The notes under the pieces are model-generated. The model did not search any database. It saw only the letters and a program-made list of their open reading frames with translations, and was not told the origin of the DNA. 64,000 bases of DNA from Silanimonas sp021297925. Its GTDB lineage: Bacteria > Pseudomonadota > Gammaproteobacteria > Xanthomonadales > Xanthomonadaceae. The translations under genes and the position numbers were made by a program. Each line of letters opens with the position of its first letter. Position 1 is the first letter of the stretch. Positions 37,073 to 44,209 of the stretch are shown in pieces. The stretch covers positions 1 to 64,000 of the forward strand of contig JAPZTL010000003.1 of assembly GCA_027532825.1 (NCBI GenBank). Direction: 5' to 3'.

Positions 37073-37579
37073 ATGGAGTTCTTTGCTGCAGCAGCAGTCG
37101 CTAGCGCGATCGTTGTTTTCGTACTGATTCGGAATGCAAATCGGAGCGCAAAAGAGCGGTGTCTGGAAGAGGGCTTCAGGGGCGTCGCGCATACCTTGTT
37201 GAGCCCAGGCGTCAAGTATCCAAGCGAATCAGCACGGCGGCATGTCATCGTGGACTTTACTTTCCGTGTGGCAGCAGCGCGACGGCTGGGATATCACGAC
37301 GCTGCCAACACGATGCTAGGCAAGGCCATCTTCCTTTCGCTGCTCGACGACGACCCGGAATCCCTGTTGCGAGCCATGAATGCCAGCCGCGCTGAGATCG
37401 TCGCACTGGCGGGCTCCGTCGAGCACCTAATCTCTGGCGCGGCGGCTTCAATCGACATTCTGCTGACGGGGGTCACGACCGTCGCAGATCGCCGCAGGGA
37501 GCTTTTGCATTGGGCGAACAACGGGATGCACGCCGAGGAAGATCGAGATCAGGCCGACTCCACGTTCGCTGCCTCATGA
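37073..37579 (+). CDS. Small single-pass membrane protein of unknown function (island cargo)
   Basis: A 168-residue protein with an N-terminal TM helix (AAAAVASAIVVFVLIR, about 4-20), a positively charged stretch, and a helical soluble domain containing KAIFLSLLDDDPESLLRAMN. No family was recognised. GGAGAG lies seven bases before the ATG at 37073, which I prefer to a TTG at 37058. It follows the putAbiC gene by 143 bp on the same strand and its stop overlaps the convergent recombinase by six bases. A partner role to the AbiC-like protein is possible only by position. Confidence 0.65.
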   Translation: MEFFAAAAVASAIVVFVLIRNANRSAKERCLEEGFRGVAHTLLSPGVKYPSESARRHVIVDFTFRVAAARRLGYHDAANTMLGKAIFLSLLDDDPESLLRAMNASRAEIVALAGSVEHLISGAAASIDILLTGVTTVADRRRELLHWANNGMHAEEDRDQADSTFAAS

Positions 37580-38167
37580 CTTAGCGGCGAAATCCGCGAC
37601 CCTCTTCACCGTAGAAGACCCACAGCCCAGCGCCTTCACGATAGCCCGCTGCCCCATCCCCTGCGCCAGTAGCTCAGCAATCCGGGCCTCAAGCTCAGGG
37701 CTAGCCTTGGGCCTACCCAGCCTGACGCCCTTAGCCTTGGCGGTGGCGAGGCCAGAGCGCACGCGGTCCTGAATCATCGCCCGTTCGAACTCAGCGAACA
37801 CGCCGCACATTTGGAACAGGGCACGCCCTGCCGGAGTGGACGTGTCCAACGCCTGCTTGTGCAGGAACAGGTCCACACCTGCGGCCTGTAGCTCTTGCAG
37901 GAAGTCCAACAGGTCACGCATGGACCGCCCGAGGCGATCCACGGACCATGCCGCCACAACTTCGAACCTGCGCCGGGTAGCGTCCTTCAGCAGACGGTCG
38001 AAGGCAGGGCGCTTGTCTCGGCCCTTGGCGCCTGACACACCCTCGTCTGCGTAAACCTCGACTACCTGCCAGCCTGCCCGCTGAGCGACTTCTTCAAGCT
38101 CCCTGCGCTGGTGTTCTGTGGTCTGCCCGTCTGTCGATACGCGAAGGTAGAGAGCGACACGCTTCAT
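37574..38167 (-). CDS. Serine recombinase (resolvase/invertase family)
   Basis: A 197-residue small serine recombinase. The catalytic Ser is Ser11 in YLRVSTDGQT. The Arg-bearing motif is SVDRLGRSMRDLLDFL, the E-helix is FAEFERAMIQDRVRSGL, and a C-terminal helix-turn-helix follows (RIAELLAQGMGQRAIVKALG). It is complete. The ATG at 38167 has AGGAAG at good spacing; the longer frame upstream is not supported. It is convergent with the small membrane gene. It could act as a resolvase or inverter for this or another element. An imperfect inverted repeat upstream may be its binding site. Confidence 0.9.
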   Translation of the reverse strand: MKRVALYLRVSTDGQTTEHQRRELEEVAQRAGWQVVEVYADEGVSGAKGRDKRPAFDRLLKDATRRRFEVVAAWSVDRLGRSMRDLLDFLQELQAAGVDLFLHKQALDTSTPAGRALFQMCGVFAEFERAMIQDRVRSGLATAKAKGVRLGRPKASPELEARIAELLAQGMGQRAIVKALGCGSSTVKRVADFAAKS

Positions 38168-38212
38168 GTCTTGGCTTCCTGCGGGTGAGTGGCAACAGGC
38201 TAGCCCGATCAT

Positions 38213-38238
38213 GGCCGGAAATCACCTATATTTCGGCC
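38213..38238. promoter_or_regulatory. imperfect inverted repeat upstream of the serine recombinase
   Basis: GGCCGGAAAT (38213-38222) and ATTTCGGCC (38230-38238) pair with one bulged base around CACCTAT. It lies 46 bp upstream of the recombinase start, and the minus strand reads TATAGG through the centre, which resembles a -10 box. It may be an operator or part of a res-like site. Confidence 0.35.
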
Positions 38239-38776
38239 ACTGACTCAGTCCCGCACGGCCATCGAAGAATCAATGACTTAGCAGGCCGCTCGCGAAAGGG
38301 TTTTTCGTGCAGCCTTCGCGGCGCCCATTTGACGGCCTCAGCCCAGTTGCAGTCACCAGCCACTCTCTGGGTAGCAATGAAGCCATCAGGCGAGCTGGAG
38401 AGAACAAGGCAGCCCTCCGCCCCCCCCTCCCTCCAGGCGTTCGCGGAGGCCGCGCTAGGGGGGGATCGCGTGAGTGAATCCTTGAAGTTAAACGCCCTCC
38501 CGGATTTCTGACCCCTCTGAACATTCCGCCATGTCTGCTCGGCGATGCCCCATCAGACCTGACTGCGCAATCGTTGAGCGGTTACGGGGAAGTCATGCCG
38601 CGGACGGCTGCAGCATGCCTGCACCGCCGAATCATGCATCGGCCTCAAAGGGGTGGCGGGCACCCAGAACATCTGCATCGTGAGTGTGCGAGGAGACGGG
38701 GACAGGATCCACCACCAACTACGATCGACACCCTCCTCTGCAATACTCCGATCCACGATCCAGTTCGACTCCAATC
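38239..38776. other. 538-bp gap without a supported gene
   Basis: Between the recombinase promoter region and the AIPR start. Two short frames, 38185-38511 (+) and 38270-38524 (-), have no ribosome-binding site, no recognisable motif and a low-complexity C-run (near 38420). The stretch 38400-38470 is much more GC-rich than the rest of the island. It may be debris from an earlier insertion. I saw no clear promoter for the AIPR gene. Confidence 0.5.
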
Positions 38777-40414
38777 ATGTCCAAACTGCACGTCACCCAG
38801 ATTGGCGGCTATCTCAGGAGCACACTTGGCGGAATCATCCCTATGGATGACGTTGCCAAGCACTCAGACACCGCGCACGTCGATAAAGTCTTTTTGACTC
38901 GCGCACTGACCGCACTCGCGATCTCGCATCTCGCCGACGTCAAGGCAGAGGATCTTTCCTCATCGATCACTGACGGAACAGATGACGGAGGGATCGATGG
39001 AATCTACTTTGATCCAAACGAGAGGACGCTTTATCTCGTTCAAACCAAATGGCACGAGGATGGCAACGGATCCATAGAGCTCGGCGATACCTTGAAGTTC
39101 ATAAACGGCGTATCAAGCGTCCTAAACAATGAGCTCTCATCGTTCAACGCTCGTATCAAGGCTCGACAGAGCGATATTCAAAGCGCGCTTTACGACGCGA
39201 GCTCCAAGTTCGTCCTCGTTATTGCTCACACAGGACAGCAGGCATTGGCGGGGCCCGTAAGTGAAGCGCTTCAGCGCTATGTGGACTCGCAGAATGACAC
39301 GTCAGAACTGATGAAGCTTGCAGTGCTCGGTCAAGGAGAAGTCCACAAAGCGGTTTCGGCAGGAGTCGCCGGCGCACCTATCGCTCTCGAAGTGCAGCTA
39401 ACTGGCTGGGGACAGATCAGAGACCCGCACATCGCATTCTATGGACAGGTTTGCGCAACGGATATCGCCGCTTGGATGACTGCGCACGGCAATCGCCTTT
39501 TCGCCACGAACTTGCGCCAGTTTCTGGGCGGGAACACCGTGAACGATGACATTGTGAAGACACTAAAAACCAAGCCGGAAGACTTTTGGTATCTCAACAA
39601 TGGGATCACCGCAATTGCTTCTCAGGTCGGAAAGAAGCCAATCGGTGGAAATCATTCGGACTCTGGCATTTTCGAATGCAGTGGCTTCAACGTCGTGAAT
39701 GGAGCGCAGACGGTCGGATCGATTCACGCAGCCAACGCAGTAGCCCCAGACCAAGTAGCCAAAGCGAAGGTCTCTGTTCGAATCATTTCGACGGCGAAGA
39801 ATCCAACCGAGTTCGGCACTGAAGTCACGAGATGCACCAACACTCAAAACGCAATCGCAAAGCGAGACTTCGTTGCGCTGGATCCTGAACAAGAGCGCAT
39901 CCGACAAGAACTGCACTTTGACGGCGTCGAGTACGCCTACAAGTCAGGGGCTACGCCTGGCCCCAGCCCTGCTCGATTTGACCTTACAGAAGCGGTCTTG
40001 GCACGAGCTTGCGCATTCCCCACAGTAGAAATGGCCGTTCAAGCGAAGCGAGAAATCAGCAAGCTTTGGGAAGACATCAGCAAAGCTCCCTACAAGGTTC
40101 TATTCAACCCCTCTGTTACCGGACCAGCCCTGTGGTCGTTGGTGCAGAAGCGAAGACACATTGAATCTGCGATGCAGCTTCTATCGATGGAATACTCGGG
40201 CCGAGACGCATTGATCTGCGTACACGGCAATCGATTTATCGAATGGGCTTCGATGCAAGCGCTAGACGGCTGCCCCGCAAAGACCATCGAGGAGGTTGTT
40301 GGAGAAACAATCGCGAAGGTCGTCGCAGCGGTAAAGGCCAACTATGGCGACTCGTATCCAGCTAGCCTCTTCAAGAACCTAACAAAGTGCAAAGTTCTTG
40401 CGGCGGCGATTTGA
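38777..40414 (+). CDS. AIPR-family abortive phage-resistance protein with Mrr-like nuclease signature
   Basis: A 545-residue protein. The N-terminal part has a PD-(D/E)xK/Mrr-like pattern: acidic run before Asp74 (GGIDGIYFD), then Gln89-x-Lys91 (LYLVQTKW). This suggests a DNA- or RNA-cleaving domain. Residues about 245-490 carry the AIPR pattern: FLGGNTVNDDIVKTL, FWYLNNGITAIAS, GFNVVNGAQTVGSIH and RCTNTQNAIAKRDFVALD. AIPR proteins were named from a plasmid-encoded phage abortive infection system. The ATG at 38777 is preferred because the upstream extension (from 38684) lacks family character. No methyltransferase neighbours it, so a restriction-modification pair is unlikely. Confidence 0.8.
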   Translation: MSKLHVTQIGGYLRSTLGGIIPMDDVAKHSDTAHVDKVFLTRALTALAISHLADVKAEDLSSSITDGTDDGGIDGIYFDPNERTLYLVQTKWHEDGNGSIELGDTLKFINGVSSVLNNELSSFNARIKARQSDIQSALYDASSKFVLVIAHTGQQALAGPVSEALQRYVDSQNDTSELMKLAVLGQGEVHKAVSAGVAGAPIALEVQLTGWGQIRDPHIAFYGQVCATDIAAWMTAHGNRLFATNLRQFLGGNTVNDDIVKTLKTKPEDFWYLNNGITAIASQVGKKPIGGNHSDSGIFECSGFNVVNGAQTVGSIHAANAVAPDQVAKAKVSVRIISTAKNPTEFGTEVTRCTNTQNAIAKRDFVALDPEQERIRQELHFDGVEYAYKSGATPGPSPARFDLTEAVLARACAFPTVEMAVQAKREISKLWEDISKAPYKVLFNPSVTGPALWSLVQKRRHIESAMQLLSMEYSGRDALICVHGNRFIEWASMQALDGCPAKTIEEVVGETIAKVVAAVKANYGDSYPASLFKNLTKCKVLAAAI

Positions 40415-40450
40415 CTGGCTGGCGACAACACCAAGCCACACACTTCAAGG

Positions 40451-40488
40451 CCGCCAGCGCGCAAAGACCGCTGGTGGAGCGCTGGCGG
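40451..40488 (+). terminator. hairpin downstream of the AIPR gene
   Basis: CCGCCAGCGC (40451-40460) pairs perfectly with GCGCTGGCGG (40479-40488) across an 18-nt loop, 37 bp after the AIPR stop. There is no T-run, so this is a weak terminator candidate or a transcript-stabilising stem. Confidence 0.4.
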
Positions 40489-40651
40489 GCCACTCGGAGC
40501 AGGGCGGTAGAGGGCAGCGACCCACCCCTCGGGCGAGCCGTGTGCGCCCGCTGGCTGCGCCAGAGACGCGGCCGGACTGCACGGCGATGGGTTCGAAGGC
40601 GGGGCGCAAGATTAGCGGCATGCGTAGCCGCTACGCCGAGCATTCGGGGGA

Positions 40652-40978
40652 CTACGAGTAGCGAGTGGTCGAAGACCCGAGCTACGAGTAGGAGGGCGAA
40701 GCCCGACTAGAAGGAGGCTTAGGTGAACCCTTAGCTGTCCCTAGTCAATGCGATCATGAAAATGATCGAAGAAGACTAGACAGAAAGATTCACCAAAGAC
40801 CCCTACAGCTTCTCTAGTTGAACACTAGAGAACAACCAGAGAACTCTAGTTTTATAGGTTTATTGTTAGCTTGTACCTAGGCTAACCCATGGATTAACCA
40901 ATACACCCTCCCCCTTTCCCCCTCCCTGTTCTAGCGACACTGAATTGCCGGCGTACATAGGGCACCTGAATCGGCTAG
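40652..40978. repeat. palindrome- and CTAG-rich non-coding segment at the island right end
   Basis: No supported gene lies between 40415 and 41099. Within it are a direct repeat CTACGAGTAG (40652-40661 and 40682-40691) and three perfect inverted repeats: CGATCAT/ATGATCG (40751-40768), TTCTCTAGT/ACTAGAGAA (40810-40832) and GTTAGC/GCTAAC (40865-40886). Nine CTAG tetranucleotides occur from 40707 to 40978, often 31-38 bp apart. The composition is AT-rich. It looks like a protein-binding region (excisionase, regulator or replication-type site), but its role is not shown. Confidence 0.6.
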
Positions 40979-41023
40979 TAGTGGCTCCCACAGCGATGCC
41001 ACGCCCGCAAGATGCACGCGCGA

Positions 41024-41047
41024 CTGTGCCGAATGACTGTGCCGAAT
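41024..41047 (+). promoter_or_regulatory. candidate integrase arm-type sites, right end
   Basis: Two direct copies of CTGTGCCGAAT (41024-41034 and 41037-41047), 13 bp apart, 52 bp inside attR. They match the pair near attL in sequence, orientation and spacing. Confidence 0.5.
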
Positions 41048-41099
41048 GACCCGCCATCAAGGCGGCCAAGTCATTGACCGATAAGGGGAAAAGTAAAAA

Positions 41100-41117
41100 T
41101 GGTGGGCCGTGATGGAT
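41100..41117. repeat. attR, 3' end of the intact tRNA-Lys
   Basis: The second copy of the 18-bp repeat also found at 34350-34367. It overlaps the tRNA 3' end including the encoded CCA, so integration left the tRNA whole. Confidence 0.9.
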
Positions 41118-41175
41118 TCGAACCATCGACCAACTAGTTAAAAGCCAGCTGCTCTACCGACTGAGCTAACGGCCC
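41100..41175 (-). tRNA. tRNA-Lys(TTT)
   Basis: A 76-nt cloverleaf on the minus strand. The acceptor stem GGGCCGT pairs with ACGGCCC, followed by discriminator A and an encoded CCA. The D-arm is AGCTCAGTCGGTAGAGC. The anticodon stem CTGG/CTAG closes the loop CTTTTAA, giving anticodon TTT. The T-arm contains GGTTCGAATCC. The gene lies after queC, as in related genomes, and is the integration target of the island on its 3' side. Confidence 0.96.
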
Positions 41176-41211
41176 ACCGATGAAACGTCCCACCATCGCA
41201 GCGGGGCGCGA

Positions 41212-41240
41212 AGTCTACCGCAAGCCCGGGCGCTTGGCAG
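41212..41240 (-). promoter_or_regulatory. candidate promoter of tRNA-Lys
   Basis: On the minus strand CTGCCA (41240-41235), a 17-bp spacer, and TAGACT (41217-41212). They are followed by a GC-rich discriminator (TCGCGCCCC), as is typical of stringently controlled stable-RNA promoters. It lies between the queC stop and the tRNA. Confidence 0.45.
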
Positions 41241-41258
41241 CGCGGAGGGCCGTCGCGA

Positions 41259-41987
41259 TCAGCGCGGCTGGTAGCGCGTCGTGTCCGGCGCGCCAGCCTT
41301 CACGAAGCCTTCCGCGCGCAGGCGACACGCGTCGCAGCGGCCGCAGGCACGGCCTGCCGCGTCGGCTTGGTAACAGCTCACGGTCTGGGCGAAGTCCACG
41401 CCCAGCCGCAGGCCCTCGGCCACGATGTCCGCCTTCGACATCGCGATCAACGGCGCATGCACCTTCAGGCCGCCCTCCTCCACCCCGACCTTGGTGGCAA
41501 GGTTGGCGAGGCGCTCGAAGGCGGCGATGAACTCGGGGCGGCAATCCGGATAACCGGAGTAATCCACGGCATTCACGCCGCAGAACAGGTCGCGGGCGCC
41601 CAGCACCTCGGCCCAGCCCAGCGCCACCGACAGCATGATGGTGTTGCGCGCCGGCACGTAGGTGACCGGGATTCCATCGCTGGGGCTCTCCGGCACGGCG
41701 ATGTCGGCCGTCAGCGCGGAGCCGCCGATGCTGCGCAGGTCGACATCGACCACCTTGTGCGCCACGGCGCCCAGGCTCGCCGCGTTGCGCGCCGCCGCGT
41801 CGAGCTCGGCCGAGTGCCGCTGCCCGTAGCGCACCGAGAGCGCATAGGTCTCGAAGCCGCGTGCGCGGGCGATCGCCAGCACCACGGCCGAGTCCATGCC
41901 GCCGGAAACCAGCACCACGGCGCGCCGACCGCGCCCATCCTGTTCTTTCGCTGCCGTCGCGGCCATGGCCTGTCCCGTCCCCGTCAT
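41259..41987 (-). CDS. queC: QueC, 7-cyano-7-deazaguanine synthase
   Basis: An ATP-dependent enzyme that converts 7-carboxy-7-deazaguanine to preQ0 in queuosine synthesis. In the 242-residue protein the PP-loop is SGGMDSA (residues 28-34). The zinc-binding cysteines are near the C-terminus (TVSCYQ and RACGRCDACRLR). Substrate-site sequences PARNTIMLSVALGWAEVLGA and GVNAVDYSGYPDCRPEF are typical. It starts 15 bp after the queE stop, forming a queE-queC pair. A later start at the internal ATG (residue 8) is possible. Confidence 0.95.
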   Translation of the reverse strand: MTGTGQAMAATAAKEQDGRGRRAVVLVSGGMDSAVVLAIARARGFETYALSVRYGQRHSAELDAAARNAASLGAVAHKVVDVDLRSIGGSALTADIAVPESPSDGIPVTYVPARNTIMLSVALGWAEVLGARDLFCGVNAVDYSGYPDCRPEFIAAFERLANLATKVGVEEGGLKVHAPLIAMSKADIVAEGLRLGVDFAQTVSCYQADAAGRACGRCDACRLRAEGFVKAGAPDTTRYQPR

Positions 41988-42002
41988 CCGGATTCACCGG
42001 CC

Positions 42003-42761
42003 TCAGCGGCCCGGCTCGTCGCCCCACAGCTGCTTGTGCAACTGCAGCTGGAAGCGCACCGGCAGCCGGTCCGCCACGATCCAGTCGGCCAGCTCGCGTG
42101 GCGCCAACTGGTCGAAGCTGGGCGAGAACAGCACTTCGCCGCGCGACGCCAGCCCGTGCTCCGCCACCATCGCCTTCGCCCAGTCGTAGTCGGCGCGGCT
42201 GCAGAGCACGAACTTCACCTGGTCCTTGGGATGCAGCAGCGGCAGGTTCTGCAGCCGGTTGCGCCCGGCCTCGCCGGAATCCGGGGTCTTGAGGTCGAGC
42301 ACGATCGAAACCCGCGGATCGACGCCCGAGACGTCCAGGGCGCCCGAGGTTTCGAGGGACACCTCGAAACCCGCATCGCACAGGGCCTTCAGCAGGAGCA
42401 AGCAGCGCTTCTGCGCCAGCGGTTCGCCGCCGGTCACGCAGACATGGCGCACGCCGTGAGCGCGGGCTTCTTCGACGAGATCCGGGATGTACCGCCACTC
42501 GCCGCCGTGGAAGGCGTACGCGCTGTCGCAATAGGTGCAGCGCAGCGGGCAGCCGGTCAGGCGGATGAACACCGTCGGCCAGCCGACCGAGCGCGACTCG
42601 CCCTGCAGGGACAGGAACACCTCGGTGACCTTCAGGCGATCGGACTGGACGATCTCGGAAGGACGCTCGCGGTCTCCGGGCTGCTCGCGGAGGCGAGCCC
42701 GGGTGTCGCTGGGATCGGTCGCGCCCTCGGGTCGGCGCGCGGGGGTCGGCGCCGGGTCCAT
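42003..42761 (-). CDS. queE: QueE, 7-carboxy-7-deazaguanine synthase
   Basis: A radical-SAM enzyme that contracts the ring of 6-carboxytetrahydropterin to give 7-carboxy-7-deazaguanine, the substrate of QueC. In the 252-residue product the 4Fe-4S motif CxxxCxxC is Cys71-Cys75-Cys78 (GCPLRCTYCDS). The SAM-binding region is VCVTGGEPLAQ. A 40-residue hydrophilic N-terminal extension precedes the usual QueE start, so translation might begin nearer EVFLSLQGE; the ATG at 42761 is the first Met clear of cpoB. Confidence 0.93.
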   Translation of the reverse strand: MDPAPTPARRPEGATDPSDTRARLREQPGDRERPSEIVQSDRLKVTEVFLSLQGESRSVGWPTVFIRLTGCPLRCTYCDSAYAFHGGEWRYIPDLVEEARAHGVRHVCVTGGEPLAQKRCLLLLKALCDAGFEVSLETSGALDVSGVDPRVSIVLDLKTPDSGEAGRNRLQNLPLLHPKDQVKFVLCSRADYDWAKAMVAEHGLASRGEVLFSPSFDQLAPRELADWIVADRLPVRFQLQLHKQLWGDEPGR

Positions 42762-42769
42762 GGCGCTGG

Positions 42770-43630
42770 TCAGCGGGCGTCGAGGGCCAGCGAGCGCAAG
42801 CGGCTCTGCGCCAGGCGCGCGGCGTCGCTGCCGGGGAAACGCGCGACCACGTCGCGGAGCGTCGCTTCGCCCTGGTCGGCGCGACCGAGTTCGAACTGGC
42901 AGTAGCCGAGCTTGAGCAGCGCGTCCGGGGCCTTGGCCGAGTCGGGGAAGGCCTTCAGGAGGCTGTCGAAGGCCTGCAGGGCGACGTCGTAGTTCTGGGT
43001 GACGTAATAGCTCTCGCCCAGCCAGTACCACGCGTTCGGAGCCAAGGTGCCCGCCGGATAGGCCTGCAGGTAGGCCTGGAATCGACGCGAGGCCTCGGCG
43101 TACTCGCCATCGCGGAGCGACTGGAAAGCGCTGTCGTACATCGGGCGCTCGGCGGCAGGATCCGCAACAGGGGCATTCGCCGGAGCGTTGGCCACGCCGG
43201 CGACGACGCCGGTCGGCGCAGCGGGGGCTTCGGCGGCCGGGGCCGCGGGAGGAGCCGCGCCCGCCGGAGCGGCGGGGGCGCCCGCGGCAGCGGTGGCGGT
43301 GGCGGCCGCGCCCGGCGCGGCAGCGGCAGCGCCCTCGAGGCGCGCCACCCGGGAATCGAGGTCGACGTACTGCTCGCGGGACGCCTGCTTCAGCTGGGCG
43401 TTCTCGTTCTGCAGCTGTTCGACGAGACCTCGCAGCGAGGCGACTTCCTGCTGCAGGGCGTTGAAGCGGTTGAGCTGTTCGATGTTCGCCTGCGCGTTGT
43501 TCTGCGACGCGGCCTGCGCCTCGAGGCGCTCGACCCGCTCGGCGAGGCTGGCACGCTGCGCCGAAGCGCAAGCGGCGGCCACGAGGGCCGCCGCTGCGAT
43601 CGCGAGCTGGGTGCTGCGCAGGACCGTCAT
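42770..43630 (-). CDS. cpoB: CpoB (YbgF), periplasmic Tol-Pal associated TPR protein
   Basis: Coordinates PBP1B activity with Tol-driven outer-membrane constriction during division. In the 286-residue product, a signal peptide of about 23 residues precedes a trimerising coiled coil (LAERVERLEAQAA to LRGLVEQLQNENAQLK). A long Ala/Pro-rich linker (about 100-155) follows, then C-terminal TPRs (YDSAFQSLRDGEYAEASRRF; AWYWLGESYYVTQNYDVAL). The PBP1B partner is encoded at 12.0-14.3 kb. It is the last gene of the tol cluster, four bases after pal. Confidence 0.93.
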   Translation of the reverse strand: MTVLRSTQLAIAAAALVAAACASAQRASLAERVERLEAQAASQNNAQANIEQLNRFNALQQEVASLRGLVEQLQNENAQLKQASREQYVDLDSRVARLEGAAAAAPGAAATATAAAGAPAAPAGAAPPAAPAAEAPAAPTGVVAGVANAPANAPVADPAAERPMYDSAFQSLRDGEYAEASRRFQAYLQAYPAGTLAPNAWYWLGESYYVTQNYDVALQAFDSLLKAFPDSAKAPDALLKLGYCQFELGRADQGEATLRDVVARFPGSDAARLAQSRLRSLALDAR

Positions 43631-43633
43631 CGC

Positions 43634-44140
43634 TTAGCGCGCGGTGTAGACGATCTCGACGCGGCGGTTCTTCGACCAGCAGCCCTCGGCGGACTCGGTG
43701 CAGGTCGGACGCTCTTCGCCGTACGAGACGACCGTCAGCTGGCCAGCCGAACCACCGGCGGCCTGCAGGGCGCCCGAGACGGCGTTGCCACGGCGCTCGC
43801 CGAGGCCGAGGTTGTACTCACGCGAACCGCGCTCGTCGGCATTGCCTTCCAGCGTGATGCGGGCTTCCGGACGGTCCTGCAGGTACTTGGCGTGGCAGGC
43901 CATGATCGCCTGGAACTCCGGCTTGACGGCGTCCTGGTCAAAGTCGAAGTAGACCGTGCGCTGCTTCAGGCAGGCGTCCGTGTCCAGGTCTTCCGGACCG
44001 TACTTGCCGTCGTCGACCGGGGCGGTCTGCGTCGGGGTGGCGGCGACCGGGGCCGGAGCTTCTTCCTTGACCTTCTTCGAGCAGGCGGCCAGGGCGACGG
44101 CGCAGGCGGCGACCAGCGCAAGGCGGGTGGCGTTGTTCAT
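43634..44140 (-). CDS. pal: Pal, peptidoglycan-associated lipoprotein
   Basis: An outer-membrane lipoprotein that binds peptidoglycan and TolB. In the 168-residue product the lipobox is ALAAC (Cys20). A short linker is followed by an OmpA-like domain with YFDFDQDAVKPEF, LEGNADERGSREYNLGLGER and SKNRRVEIVYTAR. I took the ATG at 44140, which has GAGGT eight bases upstream; the 13 extra residues of the longer frame would spoil the signal peptide. The 69-bp gap to tolB leaves room for its own promoter. Confidence 0.95.
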   Translation of the reverse strand: MNNATRLALVAACAVALAACSKKVKEEAPAPVAATPTQTAPVDDGKYGPEDLDTDACLKQRTVYFDFDQDAVKPEFQAIMACHAKYLQDRPEARITLEGNADERGSREYNLGLGERRGNAVSGALQAAGGSAGQLTVVSYGEERPTCTESAEGCWSKNRRVEIVYTAR

Positions 44141-44209
44141 GGATCTAACCTCGTGGTGTGTGGAATCGGAAAGCAGCAAGAAAACGGCGGTGTGGCGGGC
44201 CCGTCCTGA

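Larger units (their letters stand above)
34350..41117. mobile_element. Genomic island integrated in tRNA-Lys, carrying putative abortive-infection genes
   Basis: A 6.77-kb segment bounded by an 18-bp direct repeat of the tRNA-Lys 3' end. It encodes a tyrosine recombinase immediately inside the left end. Base composition and codon choice (many A/T third positions) contrast with flanking genes that use almost only G/C there. The cargo comprises a putAbiC-like membrane protein, an unknown small membrane protein, a serine recombinase and an AIPR protein. No structural phage, conjugation or replication genes are present, so it is a small integrative element or satellite, or a remnant of one. The intact tRNA is kept at the right end. 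Confidence 0.88.

Noticed and set aside
38185..38524. Two short overlapping frames between the serine recombinase and AIPR gene
   Set aside because: They have no ribosome-binding site, motif or plausible composition on either strand, and they contain a long C-run.
40387..40710. Short plus- and minus-strand frames after the AIPR stop
   Set aside because: Their translations are Arg/Ala-rich without motifs and they overlap the hairpin and repeat region.
41367..42905. Long plus-strand frame opposite queC and queE
   Set aside because: Both genes on the minus strand have intact catalytic motifs and family length.
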